DNA of 64,000 nucleotides from an uncultured Pelosinus sp. (GCA_900550105.1 URQW01000001.1:1-64000), one strand, 5' to 3'. Shown: positions 42,613 through 51,902, counted from the first letter of the stretch. A program made the numbers and translations. Notes: generated from the sequence alone by a model not told the origin.

Positions 42613-43545
42613 TTGCTGTCCTATCTCACTCAGCGTCTGTTCAGCGCGCTGCTTGTACTATTCGCCATTATTACGATTACCTTCTTTCTCATGCACGCCA
42701 TTCCCGGCGGTCCCTTTACTGCCGAAAAAAATGTACCGCCAGCCGTACTTAAAAATCTTGAAACACACTATCATTTGCAGGACCCGCTTTATAAACAATA
42801 CGGCGATTACTTAACAAGCCTACTGTACTTTGACTTAGGTCCCTCCTTTAAATATGAGGGGCGCCTCGTAAGCGATCTTATCGCTGAAGGCTTTCCCGTA
42901 TCTTTTGAACTGGGAATGCTTGCCCTTGCTCTAGCTTTAGCCATTGGCATCCCGGCAGGATCTTTGGCGGCCCTGCGTCAAAACAGCTGGCCTGACTACG
43001 TGTCAGTTTTCTTTACTACTCTGGGCATGTCTATCCCGGGATTCGTCTTAGCAACACTGCTTGTCTACGTCTTTTCCCTACAGCTAAACTGGCTGCCTGT
43101 AGCCCTCTGGGAAGGCCCGTCCTATGTAATTTTGCCGACGATCGCCCTTGCTGCGTATCCGGCAGCCGCCATCGCTCGTCTTACCAGGGCTAGTATGCTC
43201 GAGGTACTAACGCAGGATTATATAAAAACAGCCAAAGCCAAAGGCCTGCCCGAAAGGACCATTCTGTATAAGCATGCCTTAAAAAATGCACTCATTCCTG
43301 TTCTTACGTTTCTTGGCCCGTTAACGGCTTCGATTCTGACAGGCAGCTTTATTGTTGAAACGATTTTTGCAATCCCTGGTCTTGGTAAACATTTCATTAC
43401 AAGTATTTATAATCGCGATTATACCGTCATTATGGGAATTACGGTCTTCTACAGTCTGCTGGTCATTTTGCTCAATCTAGTTGTCGACCTCTTATATCCC
43501 TTGATTGATCCGCGAATTCAACTGACTAAAAAGCAGGGAGGCTGA
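42613..43545 (+). CDS. oppB: Oligopeptide ABC transporter permease, OppB/DppB
   Basis: A 310-residue inner-membrane permease with six membrane segments. The N-terminal pattern (LFSALLVLFAIITITFFLMHAIPGGPF) and the EAA loop (near KTAKAKGLPERTILYKHALKNALIP) are typical of DppB/OppB. It starts with TTG, supported by AAGGGAGTGA six bases upstream. It is the first gene of a long operon, oppB-C-D-F, serine hydrolase, oppA, LD-carboxypeptidase and M20 peptidase, which appears dedicated to taking up and processing peptides, probably from cell wall. Confidence 0.93.
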   Translation: MLSYLTQRLFSALLVLFAIITITFFLMHAIPGGPFTAEKNVPPAVLKNLETHYHLQDPLYKQYGDYLTSLLYFDLGPSFKYEGRLVSDLIAEGFPVSFELGMLALALALAIGIPAGSLAALRQNSWPDYVSVFFTTLGMSIPGFVLATLLVYVFSLQLNWLPVALWEGPSYVILPTIALAAYPAAAIARLTRASMLEVLTQDYIKTAKAKGLPERTILYKHALKNALIPVLTFLGPLTASILTGSFIVETIFAIPGLGKHFITSIYNRDYTVIMGITVFYSLLVILLNLVVDLLYPLIDPRIQLTKKQGG

Positions 43546-43549
43546 CCCA

Positions 43550-44461
43550 ATGGAACTTACGCCCCAATCCTTTCAACCGCTGGCGCGGACCGAAGGCGAC
43601 CAAGAACACTTTACGCCAGGTCTTTCTTCCCGTCAAGCCGCCTGGCGCCGCTTAAAAGCCAACCAGCTCGCTATGGCTGGTTTATATCTGATTCTCTTTT
43701 TTCTACTTGTTGCTCTCATTGGACCATTTTTTTCTTTCTACTCTTACTCTGATCAAAATCTGCTTGCCGCCAATGAACCGCCAAGCGCCGCTCACTGGTT
43801 CGGCACAGACAATCTCGGTCGCGATCTTTTTGTCCGCGTACTTTACGGCGCTCGTATTTCCCTGGCCATTGGCATTGTTGCCAGTTTCATCAATTTGACG
43901 ATTGGCGTAATTTACGGCGGAGTTTCCGGTTTTTTCGGCGGCCGCGTCGATCGGATCATGATGGGGATTGTTGATATCTTATATGGTATTCCGCTACTGC
44001 TCTATGTCATTGTGCTGATGGTGGTACTGAAACCAGGTCTAAGCAATATTTTTATCGCCCTTGGCATTGCCTACTGGCTAAATATGGCGCGTGTGGTACG
44101 CAGCCAAATTCTTACATTAAAAGAACAAGAATATATTCTGGCAGCTCAAACTATGGGCGTCAGCCGCTGGCGAATTTTATATAATCATCTGCTGCCAAAC
44201 TGTCTTGGTCCCATTTTAATCACCATGACTCTAGCCATTCCCGAAGCGATTTTCACTGAAGCTTTTCTAAGCTTTATCGGTCTTGGCGTAGCAGCGCCGA
44301 TGGCCAGTTGGGGCGTACTCGCTTCCGAGGGAATCACGAGTATCCGCTCTTATCCTTTCCAACTTCTGTTCCCAGCTCTGGCAATCAGTCTGACGATGCT
44401 GGCCTTTAATTTTCTCGGCGACGGTCTGCGCGATGCGCTTGACCCGCGTGTCCGACGCTAA
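43550..44461 (+). CDS. oppC: Oligopeptide ABC transporter permease, OppC/DppC
   Basis: A 303-residue permease with an OppC_N cytoplasmic leader (about 1-50), a first membrane segment, the HWFGTDNLGRDLFVRVLYGARISL signature near 85-108, and an EAA loop near TMGVSRWRILYNHLLPN. It pairs with the OppB subunit encoded four bases upstream. The ATG is preceded by GGAGG. The downstream ATPase gene starts 11 bases after the stop. Confidence 0.94.
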   Translation: MELTPQSFQPLARTEGDQEHFTPGLSSRQAAWRRLKANQLAMAGLYLILFFLLVALIGPFFSFYSYSDQNLLAANEPPSAAHWFGTDNLGRDLFVRVLYGARISLAIGIVASFINLTIGVIYGGVSGFFGGRVDRIMMGIVDILYGIPLLLYVIVLMVVLKPGLSNIFIALGIAYWLNMARVVRSQILTLKEQEYILAAQTMGVSRWRILYNHLLPNCLGPILITMTLAIPEAIFTEAFLSFIGLGVAAPMASWGVLASEGITSIRSYPFQLLFPALAISLTMLAFNFLGDGLRDALDPRVRR

Positions 44462-44472
44462 GGAGGTACTCC

Positions 44473-45480
44473 ATGAAACCTCTACTCACAGTAGAAAATC
44501 TCGCAATTTCCTTTCTTGCCGAGCAAAATCGGCTACAGGCCGTCGAATCGGTTAGCTTTTCACTGTTTCCCGGTGAGGCTGTCGGCTTGGTGGGAGAATC
44601 AGGCTGCGGCAAAAGCCTGACAGCCCAGGCCATTCTCGGCCTAATTGCCGCACCACCTGCCTTGTATGATGCGGGAAAAATTCACTTTAACGGCGAAGAC
44701 CTGCGTCAAAAAAGCGATAGAGAACTAGCTAAAATACGCGGCAAGGATATCAGTATGATTTTCCAAGATCCCATGACGGCGTTAAATCCGGTTTTGACAA
44801 TCGGCGACCAAATTGCCGAAAGCCTTATGCTGCACTGTCAAATGAATAAAACCGCCGCCTTGGCAGCGGCAGTCGAGCTTTTGCAACAGGTAGGCATTCC
44901 TTCACCAGAGGAACGTATTCTTGCCTACCCGCATCAATTTAGCGGCGGTATGCGTCAGCGAGCTATGATTGCCATGGCGCTCGCCTGTAGACCTAAGCTG
45001 CTCCTTGCCGACGAACCAACCACTGCTCTTGATGTAACCATTCAAGCACAAATTCTGGCTTTATTAAAGAAGCTGCAACAAGAAAAAAATACGGCGATTC
45101 TTTTCATCTCCCATGATCTCGGCGCTGTTGCCACTTTGTGTCAGCGTGTTCTGGTTATGTACGCCGGTACCTTAGTTGAAGAAGGTGCAGCAAGCGAAAT
45201 CTTTCATCATCCCGGCCACCCTTATACAAAGTCCCTGCTGGCAGCCCTGCCGCGATTACAAACAGCAGGCAAACAAAAATTAACAGCTATAGCGGGACAA
45301 CCGCCCCATCCCGGCCGAAAACCAACAGGCTGCGCCTTTCACCCGCGCTGCCCTGATGCTATGGAAGTCTGCGCCAAAACGGCGCCGCCTTATTATGAAA
45401 CCGCCACAACAAGTCATAAGATAAAATGCTGGCTTGAGCACCCGCTGGCCCAGGCAAGAAGGAGGCGGCGCAACGAATGA
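44473..45480 (+). CDS. oppD: Oligopeptide ABC transporter ATPase, OppD/DppD
   Basis: A 335-residue ATPase. Walker A GESGCGKS near 45-52, the ABC signature FSGGMRQR near 157-164, Walker B LLLADEPTTALD and the oligo_HPY C-terminal extension with two Cys-rich segments (GCAFHPRCPDAMEVC) that can hold an iron-sulphur cluster in this family. Its stop overlaps the OppF start (ATGA). Confidence 0.94.
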   Translation: MKPLLTVENLAISFLAEQNRLQAVESVSFSLFPGEAVGLVGESGCGKSLTAQAILGLIAAPPALYDAGKIHFNGEDLRQKSDRELAKIRGKDISMIFQDPMTALNPVLTIGDQIAESLMLHCQMNKTAALAAAVELLQQVGIPSPEERILAYPHQFSGGMRQRAMIAMALACRPKLLLADEPTTALDVTIQAQILALLKKLQQEKNTAILFISHDLGAVATLCQRVLVMYAGTLVEEGAASEIFHHPGHPYTKSLLAALPRLQTAGKQKLTAIAGQPPHPGRKPTGCAFHPRCPDAMEVCAKTAPPYYETATTSHKIKCWLEHPLAQARRRRRNE

Positions 45481-46445
45481 ACCAGTCAAAAACACCCTTA
45501 CTCGAAGTCAAAGCATTGAAAAAATACTTTCCGGTTAAAACAGACTTTTGGGGGCGCCCTCAAGCGCAGTTAAAAGCCGTGGATTCCATTGATTTCTCGG
45601 TCTTTACCGGCGAAACTCTCGGCCTCGTTGGCGAAAGCGGTTGTGGTAAATCGACCGTAGGCCGGATGCTTGTCCAGCTTTATAAGCCAACTGGCGGCGA
45701 AATTCTTTTTCATGGCGAGCCACTGCCAAATAACAGTCAACTGACGGGAAGACCGCGCTTGCAAATGATCTTTCAAGATCCCTACGCCTCGCTCAATCCC
45801 CGCTTTACCGTGGCCGAAACTTTACGCGAGCCCCTTATCCTCCATTCCATCGTTCCCCAAAACCAAGTTTCCAGCCGTTTGGAAAAGTTGCTAGATCTTG
45901 TGGGTCTTTCCGCTACAGCTCTCGGTCGCTATCCCCATGAATTCAGCGGCGGTCAACGACAGCGCATTGGCATTGCTCGCGCTCTCGCCATGGAACCAGA
46001 GTTTCTCGTCTGTGATGAACCGATTTCCGCCCTTGACGTCTCCATTCAAGCCCAAATCGTGAATCTTTTAGAAGATCTGCAGCAAGCTTTAAACTTGACC
46101 TATCTATTTATTGCTCACGATCTAGCCATGGTTCAACATATTAGTCATCGCGTTGCCGTAATGTATCTAGGAAAAATTGTAGAAATAGCCAATAGTCTTA
46201 CGTTATATCAACAGCCGAGACACCCTTACACGAAAGCGTTGCTTGCGGCCATTCCTATACCTGATCCACAGCAAGCAAGTGAGCAACTGGCGCTGCTATC
46301 AGGCGAACTTCCGAGTCCCTTGGCGCTTCCCTCAGGCTGTCGGTTTCGTACGCGCTGCCCGAACACCCAGCCGCTCTGCGCCGAAACAGAACCAGCGTTA
46401 AAGACTTGCGGCTCGCACCATGAAGCGGCCTGTCATTTTATCTAA
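45477..46445 (+). CDS. oppF: Oligopeptide ABC transporter ATPase, OppF/DppF
   Basis: A 322-residue ATPase partner of OppD. Walker A GESGCGKS, signature FSGGQRQR, Walker B FLVCDEPISALD, and a C-terminal oligo_HPY domain with CRFRTRCPNTQPLC. It overlaps oppD by four bases, so the ATPases are translationally coupled. The next gene (serine hydrolase) starts about 40 bases later, still on the same transcript. Confidence 0.94.
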   Translation: MNQSKTPLLEVKALKKYFPVKTDFWGRPQAQLKAVDSIDFSVFTGETLGLVGESGCGKSTVGRMLVQLYKPTGGEILFHGEPLPNNSQLTGRPRLQMIFQDPYASLNPRFTVAETLREPLILHSIVPQNQVSSRLEKLLDLVGLSATALGRYPHEFSGGQRQRIGIARALAMEPEFLVCDEPISALDVSIQAQIVNLLEDLQQALNLTYLFIAHDLAMVQHISHRVAVMYLGKIVEIANSLTLYQQPRHPYTKALLAAIPIPDPQQASEQLALLSGELPSPLALPSGCRFRTRCPNTQPLCAETEPALKTCGSHHEAACHFI

Positions 46446-46486
46446 TACTATCTATCTGATACTCTATATAAAGGATGATCCTGCCA

Positions 46487-47290
46487 ATGGAACGATTAAA
46501 AAAACAAATTGAAGCAGAATTTACGCAAAGCTCTGGCTGTTGCGCCTTTTTACTGATCAATCCCCGCACAGGCGACAGTTTGGCTATAAATGAGGCAGAG
46601 TCGTTTCCTTCTGCCAGTATGATTAAAGTGCCGATTTTTTACGAAATCATGCGTCAAGTCGCTGCTGGTAAGCTTGATTTACAGGAATCCATTCCACTTA
46701 AACCGCAGCAAGTTGTCGGCGGCGCTGGCATTTTGATGGAAATTCGCCCCACCAGCCTGACCATCGAGGAATTAGCTAACTTGATGATTGTCATCAGTGA
46801 TAATACAGCGACAAATCTACTCATTGAACGTCTCGGCATGGCGCAAATCAATGAAACGATGGAACAATTAAACCTAGCAGAAACACGGCTGCAACGAAAA
46901 ATGATGGATTTTACAGCTGCTCAAGCAGGGCGGGAAAATTATTCGTCCCCGCGCGATCTTGTTACACTGTTTCGTCTGATTTATGACGGAGCAACATTGC
47001 CTCGTTCGATTTGCGATCACATGCTGTCTGTATTAAAGCGTCAACAGGTTCGTGACAAACTCCCCTTTACCTGGCCGGAAGAAATCCCAATCGCCCACAA
47101 AACCGGGACATTGCCAGGCGCAGAACATGACGGCGGAATTCTCTATCTGCCTGGCGGTCCTTATATCGTAACAATCATGACCAAAAACCTTACCTTTAAT
47201 TATGAGGGCCTGATGCTCGGCGCTAGGATTGGGAAAATCCTCTATGAATATTTTAGCGGCCCCTTACAAACAAAGGAGGCAGGTTCATGA
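46487..47290 (+). CDS. Class A beta-lactamase-fold serine hydrolase without signal peptide
   Basis: A serine hydrolase of about 267 residues with the penicillin-recognising motifs: SMIK (S44, K47), SDN (104-106) and KTG (205-207). It lacks a signal peptide; the protein begins directly with the polar MERLKKQIEAEF. The Glu166 loop of true class A beta-lactamases is not clearly conserved. The operon context (peptide importer, LD-carboxypeptidase, M20 peptidase) favours a cytoplasmic D,D-peptidase or peptide hydrolase acting on imported cell-wall peptides over antibiotic resistance, but a beta-lactamase cannot be excluded. The frame also opens at 46475, but AAAGG abuts that ATG. Its stop overlaps the oppA start (ATGA). 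Confidence 0.82.
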   Translation: MERLKKQIEAEFTQSSGCCAFLLINPRTGDSLAINEAESFPSASMIKVPIFYEIMRQVAAGKLDLQESIPLKPQQVVGGAGILMEIRPTSLTIEELANLMIVISDNTATNLLIERLGMAQINETMEQLNLAETRLQRKMMDFTAAQAGRENYSSPRDLVTLFRLIYDGATLPRSICDHMLSVLKRQQVRDKLPFTWPEEIPIAHKTGTLPGAEHDGGILYLPGGPYIVTIMTKNLTFNYEGLMLGARIGKILYEYFSGPLQTKEAGS

Positions 47291-48882
47291 CGATCCTAAA
47301 ACGTCTTTTCCTCTGCTTGCTACTGCTTGTCCTACTCATCAGCGCTGTTGGTTGCAAATCATCCGTGCAGGCCCCTTTCCGTTATGCCTTGGAGACAGAA
47401 CCGGCAACACTGGATCCGGCCAAATCAACAGCAATTCCTGAATCGCTAGTAGAACTGCAGATTTTTGAAGGCTTAACACGCCTTGACAATCATGATGAGC
47501 CGCTTCCCGGCGTAGCCACTAGTTGGGAAATTTCCCCGGACGGACTACATTATCGCTTTCACCTACGCGAAGATGCCAAGTGGTCTAATGGCGATCCTGT
47601 CGTTGCCGCCGATTTTGAGTATGCCTGGAAACGAGCGCTTGATCCGGCAGTTGCCTCGGAAAATGCCTACATGCTATATAGTATTAAAAATGCCGAAGAC
47701 TATAACAGTGGTAAAGCATCGGCAGATTCCGTCGGTATTTCAGCTGTCGATACGCACACGCTTGATGTAGAACTAGAAAAACCTACGGCTTATTTTTTAA
47801 GTTTGGTGGCCTTTCATGCTTTCTATCCCGTTTACCGTCCTGCCATCGAAGCGCATCCTGACAACTGGGCAATCCAAAGTCCCATAATCAGTAACGGCCC
47901 TTTTAAAATCGACTTGTGGCTTCATAATGGCAAAATTGATTTTTCCCCTAACGAAATGTATTGGGACCGCCGCGCCGTAAAACTCACGCACATGTCCTGG
48001 CCGATTGTGGACTCACAGACAACACGTATGCTGCTCACGGAAAGCAATCAGGTAGATATGATGGTGGAACCGCCCATCACCGAGTATGACCGACTGTCCC
48101 AGACAAACAAGCTCAAAATCGCTCCCTATCTCGGTAGTTATTATTATGTATTTAATACGGATAAAGCGCCTTTTAACAACCCGAAAGTACGCCAAGCTTT
48201 CAGTTTGGCTTTAAGTCGCCAATTTCTCGTTAACCATATTATCAAGGGCGGCAAAGAACCTGCCTACGCCTGGGTACCGCCTGGTTTGAAGAATCCGGCA
48301 ACAGGGCAAGACTTTCGTCTCGAAGGCGGAAATCTGGTGGCAGAAGATATCGCTTTAGCCAAAAAACTGTTAGCACAAGCAGGTTATCCTGACGGTCAAG
48401 GGCTGCCGCCCATTACGATTCTCTTTAATTCCGGTGAACTGCACAAGGCCATTGCGGAAGCAATTCAGGAAATGTGGAAACAGAATCTCGGCGTATCAGT
48501 CACCTTAGTGAATCAAGAGTCAAAAGTATTTCTCGCGTCGCGGGCGCAAGGCGACTTCCAGGTAGCTCGCGCCTCCTGGATTGGCGACTATAGTGACCCC
48601 ATGACCTTTATGGACGTCTTCAAAGACCCAGAAAATGACGCCAAATATAAAAACGAAACTTATAATGAACTCATAAAGCAGGCGCAGTCCACGTTGGATC
48701 CGTCTGTTCGCATGACTGCTATGCATCAGGCCGAAAAGCTACTCTTAAAAGACGCCGTAGTCATCCCCATTTACTATACGACACAGCCCTATCTTGTCAG
48801 CCCGCGCCTAAAAAATTATTCCTGGTCCGTACTAGGTCTGGCCGATTTTAAAAGCGCCTATCTTGAGGAGGACGGACTATAA
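47287..48882 (+). CDS. oppA: Oligopeptide-binding lipoprotein, OppA/DppA (SBP_bac_5)
   Basis: A 531-residue lipoprotein binding protein. The signal peptide ends with SAVGC (lipidated C23). The mature SBP_bac_5 domain shows TEPATLDPAKSTAIPE near the start, GVATSWEISPDGLHYRF and LREDAKWSNGDPV, all typical of the family that loads OppBCDF. Genes on both sides are translationally coupled (ATGA overlap before, one-base TAATG overlap after). Placement after the ATPases and hydrolase is less usual than a first-gene position. The peptide preference is unknown; the neighbours suggest murein peptides. Confidence 0.94.
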   Translation: MTILKRLFLCLLLLVLLISAVGCKSSVQAPFRYALETEPATLDPAKSTAIPESLVELQIFEGLTRLDNHDEPLPGVATSWEISPDGLHYRFHLREDAKWSNGDPVVAADFEYAWKRALDPAVASENAYMLYSIKNAEDYNSGKASADSVGISAVDTHTLDVELEKPTAYFLSLVAFHAFYPVYRPAIEAHPDNWAIQSPIISNGPFKIDLWLHNGKIDFSPNEMYWDRRAVKLTHMSWPIVDSQTTRMLLTESNQVDMMVEPPITEYDRLSQTNKLKIAPYLGSYYYVFNTDKAPFNNPKVRQAFSLALSRQFLVNHIIKGGKEPAYAWVPPGLKNPATGQDFRLEGGNLVAEDIALAKKLLAQAGYPDGQGLPPITILFNSGELHKAIAEAIQEMWKQNLGVSVTLVNQESKVFLASRAQGDFQVARASWIGDYSDPMTFMDVFKDPENDAKYKNETYNELIKQAQSTLDPSVRMTAMHQAEKLLLKDAVVIPIYYTTQPYLVSPRLKNYSWSVLGLADFKSAYLEEDGL

Positions 48883-49838
48883 TGAATAAAGCCTCGATAA
48901 AACCAAAGAAACTTGAAAAGGGCCAATGTATCGGCCTAATTGCACCAGCAAGCTGCGGCGACTGGCAGGAAGCAAGCGCAGGCATTGATTTGCTTCAAAA
49001 ATTAGGCTACGAAGTACGAATTGGCCGCAGCGTTCAACAAAAATGGGGCTACCTCGCCGGTTCCGATGCGGTTCGGTTACGTGATCTTGAAGAAATGTTT
49101 GCCGACCCGTCGATTGCAGCCATTTTCTGCCTGCGCGGCGGCTATGGCGCGATGCGCTATCTAGCAGAACTTAATTACGAACTGTTGCGGCAAAATCCCA
49201 AAATCCTTTTAGGCTACAGTGATGTGACGGCTTTGTTTACCGCCATCAGCCAAACTTGCGGCTTTCCTGTCTTTCATGGTCCCATGGTCGCATCTGATTT
49301 AGGGCGAAATCCCTCAGACTATACTATAGCGGCAATGCTCCGATCTCTGGAAACAAGCCGCCCCCTTGGCCTTATCAGCAATCCGCCAGAGCAGCCGCTG
49401 AACTGGCTTTGTCCTGGCGAAGCGTCAGGGATTCTTACTGGTGGTAATCTCAGCCTGCTTGCGGCAACGCTAGGAACTCCCTACGAAATTGATACAAAAA
49501 ATAAAATTCTTTGTCTAGAAGAAATCGGTGAAGAACCCTATCGGATTGATCGCCTGCTCACACAATTGCGGCTGGCTGGTAAATTACAGGAAGCAGCCGG
49601 TCTTGTGCTTGGCCGCTTCGTAAATTGCGAAGAAGAAGAACCGGAACAGGAAACCGAAAAAGGGTTTTCCCTGCAGGAAGTGTTACAAGATCGTTTAAGC
49701 GATTTATCAATTCCGATTCTTGGCAACCTAGCCTTTGGTCATCAACCAGATAAAACAACACTTCCTTTTGGCGTAAAAGCCCGTCTCAGCACTAGCGATG
49801 GCGGCTTAATTCTTGCCGAAAGCGCCTTTACTGACTGA
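48882..49838 (+). CDS. ldcA: LD-carboxypeptidase, LdcA/MccF (S66) family
   Basis: A 318-residue serine peptidase of family S66. The nucleophile is S113 in GYSDVTALF, and E213 and H287 (GHQPDKTTLPFG) match the Ser-Glu-His triad spacing known for Pseudomonas LdcA. The FCLRGGYGAMR motif is also typical. The enzyme cuts the terminal D-Ala from murein tetrapeptides between L- and D-centres, in the cytoplasm (no signal peptide). Such a gene beside opp genes recalls Bacillus ykfA beside dppBCDE. The family also includes MccF, which hydrolyses microcin C, so that is an alternative. The one-base overlap with oppA shows tight coupling. Confidence 0.92.
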   Translation: MNKASIKPKKLEKGQCIGLIAPASCGDWQEASAGIDLLQKLGYEVRIGRSVQQKWGYLAGSDAVRLRDLEEMFADPSIAAIFCLRGGYGAMRYLAELNYELLRQNPKILLGYSDVTALFTAISQTCGFPVFHGPMVASDLGRNPSDYTIAAMLRSLETSRPLGLISNPPEQPLNWLCPGEASGILTGGNLSLLAATLGTPYEIDTKNKILCLEEIGEEPYRIDRLLTQLRLAGKLQEAAGLVLGRFVNCEEEEPEQETEKGFSLQEVLQDRLSDLSIPILGNLAFGHQPDKTTLPFGVKARLSTSDGGLILAESAFTD

Positions 49839-49847
49839 GGTGAACGT

Positions 49848-49883
49848 GTGCCTATTTTATCAGAAAGTGAGTCCTGCTTATGA
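49848..49883 (+). CDS. Possible 11-codon coupling mini-ORF before the M20 gene
   Basis: A GTG-initiated mini-ORF (11 codons) lies four bases after a strong GAGGTGA that spans the ldcA stop codon. Its own stop, TGA at 49881-49883, overlaps the ATG of the M20 gene (ATGA). The M20 ATG has only a weak GTGAG at distance, so the mini-ORF may deliver ribosomes to it. It may instead be a chance frame. Confidence 0.35.
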   Translation: MPILSESESCL

Positions 49884-51016
49884 ACCGTAAAGAATTAAAA
49901 AAAGCAGCCTGCGCCGCTGTCGACGCCTTAGCTGCTGAATTAAATGAAATCAGTCTCTTCATTCATAATCATCCCGAACTAGGCAACGAAGAACATCAAG
50001 CCGTCACCCGCTTAACCGCAGCGATTGCCAAACATGGCTTTACTGTAGAAACAGGCTGCGGCAATCTTCCCACAGCCTTTCAGGCTTGTAAAGGTTCTTC
50101 CGGGCCTAAAATCGGTTTTCTCGCTGAATACGACGCTCTGCCGGAATTAGGCCATGCTTGCGGCCATAATTTGATTGCCGCCATGAGCTATGGCGCTGCC
50201 GTCGCCTTTGCCGCCGCTGCCCAAGAAAAAGCCACGGCCTGCTTGTTCGGCTGTCCCGCCGAAGAAACGACTGGCGGCAAAATTACACTAGCCGACGCGG
50301 GCCTCTTTGATCAGCTCACTGCCGCCCTCATCATTCATCCCGCTGATGTAAACAGCGTAGGCGGCACTTCTTACGCCACGCATCCGGTAAAAGTAACCTT
50401 CCACGGGCAGAGTGCTCACATTGCCAGCAACACTCATAAAGGAGTCAATGCCCTTGACGCCCTCGTCTTATTTTACAGTGGCCTGAAGCAACTGAAAGAA
50501 AGCCTCACTGAAAAAACCATTCTTGGCGGTATTATCACTCATGGCGGCATTGCGCCAAATATCGTTCCTGATAAAGCCGAAGCTAAATTTACAGTCCGTG
50601 CACTGTCATACCGTTATTTAGAAGACACGGTTCTACCAGCTTTTCGCCGCCTTGCCGAGGGAATTGCCTTAGCGACAGGCACAACAGTAACAGTAGAACA
50701 TTACGAACCCCTTTATAAAGAATTAATCAATGACAAAAGGTTAGCCGCTCTATTTCGGCAAAACATGGCGCTGCTCGGCGAAGAAGTCACCATTCTTGAC
50801 GACGCAGAGGCAGGCGGCTCAACCGATGTGGGCACAGTTAGTCATATCATACCTACACTGCATCCCGATATTTCGATTGGCGCTGATCTTTCCGCCCATA
50901 CAGCGGAATTTGCCACAGCTGCTTGCTCCCCCTATGCTCAGGAACGCCTGTTAATCGGCGCCAAAGCCATGGCTATGACGGCTCTTGATCTGTTACCGGA
51001 AGAAACTCGCATCTAA
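49880..51016 (+). CDS. M20 family metallopeptidase/amidohydrolase (last gene of opp operon)
   Basis: A 378-residue M20 protein resembling AbgB-type aminoacyl hydrolases and bacterial M20 dipeptidases. Visible motifs are AEYDALPELGHACGHN (ligands His and Cys of GHACGH), the PAEETTGGK Glu pair, and GGSTDVGTVSH in the C-terminal ligand region. It probably cleaves short peptides or amino-acyl conjugates delivered by the Opp system in the cytoplasm. It is the last gene of the operon. Its final 44 bp overlap, on the opposite strand, the end of the diguanylate cyclase gene. The start may depend on the preceding mini-ORF. Confidence 0.88.
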   Translation: MNRKELKKAACAAVDALAAELNEISLFIHNHPELGNEEHQAVTRLTAAIAKHGFTVETGCGNLPTAFQACKGSSGPKIGFLAEYDALPELGHACGHNLIAAMSYGAAVAFAAAAQEKATACLFGCPAEETTGGKITLADAGLFDQLTAALIIHPADVNSVGGTSYATHPVKVTFHGQSAHIASNTHKGVNALDALVLFYSGLKQLKESLTEKTILGGIITHGGIAPNIVPDKAEAKFTVRALSYRYLEDTVLPAFRRLAEGIALATGTTVTVEHYEPLYKELINDKRLAALFRQNMALLGEEVTILDDAEAGGSTDVGTVSHIIPTLHPDISIGADLSAHTAEFATAACSPYAQERLLIGAKAMAMTALDLLPEETRI

Positions 51017-51902
51017 CGCTGCGGTTTCTTCCGGTTTCTTTTGCTTCATACAAGGCCTGGTCAGCCAGCCGTAGCACACTTTCCAAATCGCTTGGTACAA
51101 AAGCCACGACTAAACCAAGGCTAGCTGTAACCGGAATTTCTTTCACCAAATCCAGCTGATCGCTTGATCTATATACCACAGGAGCACGACCAATCTTCTC
51201 CCGCACAATTTCGCAAAAGGCCTCGGCTTCGCTAATCGACTGCACAGCAAAAAACACAATAAACTCTTCGCCGCCCATCCGCCCAGCCATGCCTTTAGAA
51301 TCTAAAACTGACATCAAGCGTCGACTCGTTTCGCGTAAGACTTCGTCGCCTGCCAAATGGCCATAGGTATCATTAATCCTTTTAAAATGATCTAGATCAA
51401 GAATTGCCGCTGCAACTAAACCGCTAGTTTCTCTTAGCTTTGCTTCGAGTCCTTGCATTATTGTCCGGCGATTCCAAAGTCTAGTCAGTTCATCACGCGT
51501 CGCCAAAAAACGCAACTTTTCCTGTAGACGCACAAGACGTTCGCCAACGCGTATCCTCATTTGCAATTCCTGTCTGTCAAAAGGCTTTACAATATAATCA
51601 TCGGCGCCAGCAGCAAAGCCCGCAGCTTTATCACTTCTCCGATCATGTCCTGTAGCGAGAACAAGAAATTTATAATCTAGGCTTTCCCTTTCCTGCGACC
51701 GGATCATCCGGCAAAGATCCGGTCCGTCATAGTCAGGCATTTCGCCATCAAGAAAAGCAATCAACGGACCTTCGCGATCTGATAAAATCGCAAGAGCCTG
51801 TTCTCCCGTTTCCGCTTCAATGACTTCATAGCCCATATCTAGGAGCATACTCTTTAAAATAGAACGATTGATCTTTTTATCATCGGCCACTAAAATTTTC
51901 AT
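50973..51902 (-). CDS. Response regulator with GGDEF domain (diguanylate cyclase)
   Basis: A 309-residue two-domain protein. The receiver (about 1-120) has DD at 7-8, phospho-acceptor D52 and K106. The GGDEF domain (about 130-300) has the active-site motif GGEEF (210-214) and the substrate region ILDLDHFKRINDTYGH. No RxxD inhibitory site precedes GGEEF, so product inhibition may be weak. It should make cyclic-di-GMP when phosphorylated, probably by the hybrid kinase encoded immediately upstream, which it overlaps by 23 bp. PleD-like logic is likely. Confidence 0.94.
   Translation of the reverse strand: MKILVADDKKINRSILKSMLLDMGYEVIEAETGEQALAILSDREGPLIAFLDGEMPDYDGPDLCRMIRSQERESLDYKFLVLATGHDRRSDKAAGFAAGADDYIVKPFDRQELQMRIRVGERLVRLQEKLRFLATRDELTRLWNRRTIMQGLEAKLRETSGLVAAAILDLDHFKRINDTYGHLAGDEVLRETSRRLMSVLDSKGMAGRMGGEEFIVFFAVQSISEAEAFCEIVREKIGRAPVVYRSSDQLDLVKEIPVTASLGLVVAFVPSDLESVLRLADQALYEAKETGRNRSVRCEFLPVTDQEPS

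Noticed and set aside
42473..42814. A 113-codon open frame overlapping the opp leader and oppB start
   Set aside because: It runs through the leader hairpin and the oppB coding sequence in another frame; no ribosome site or homology.
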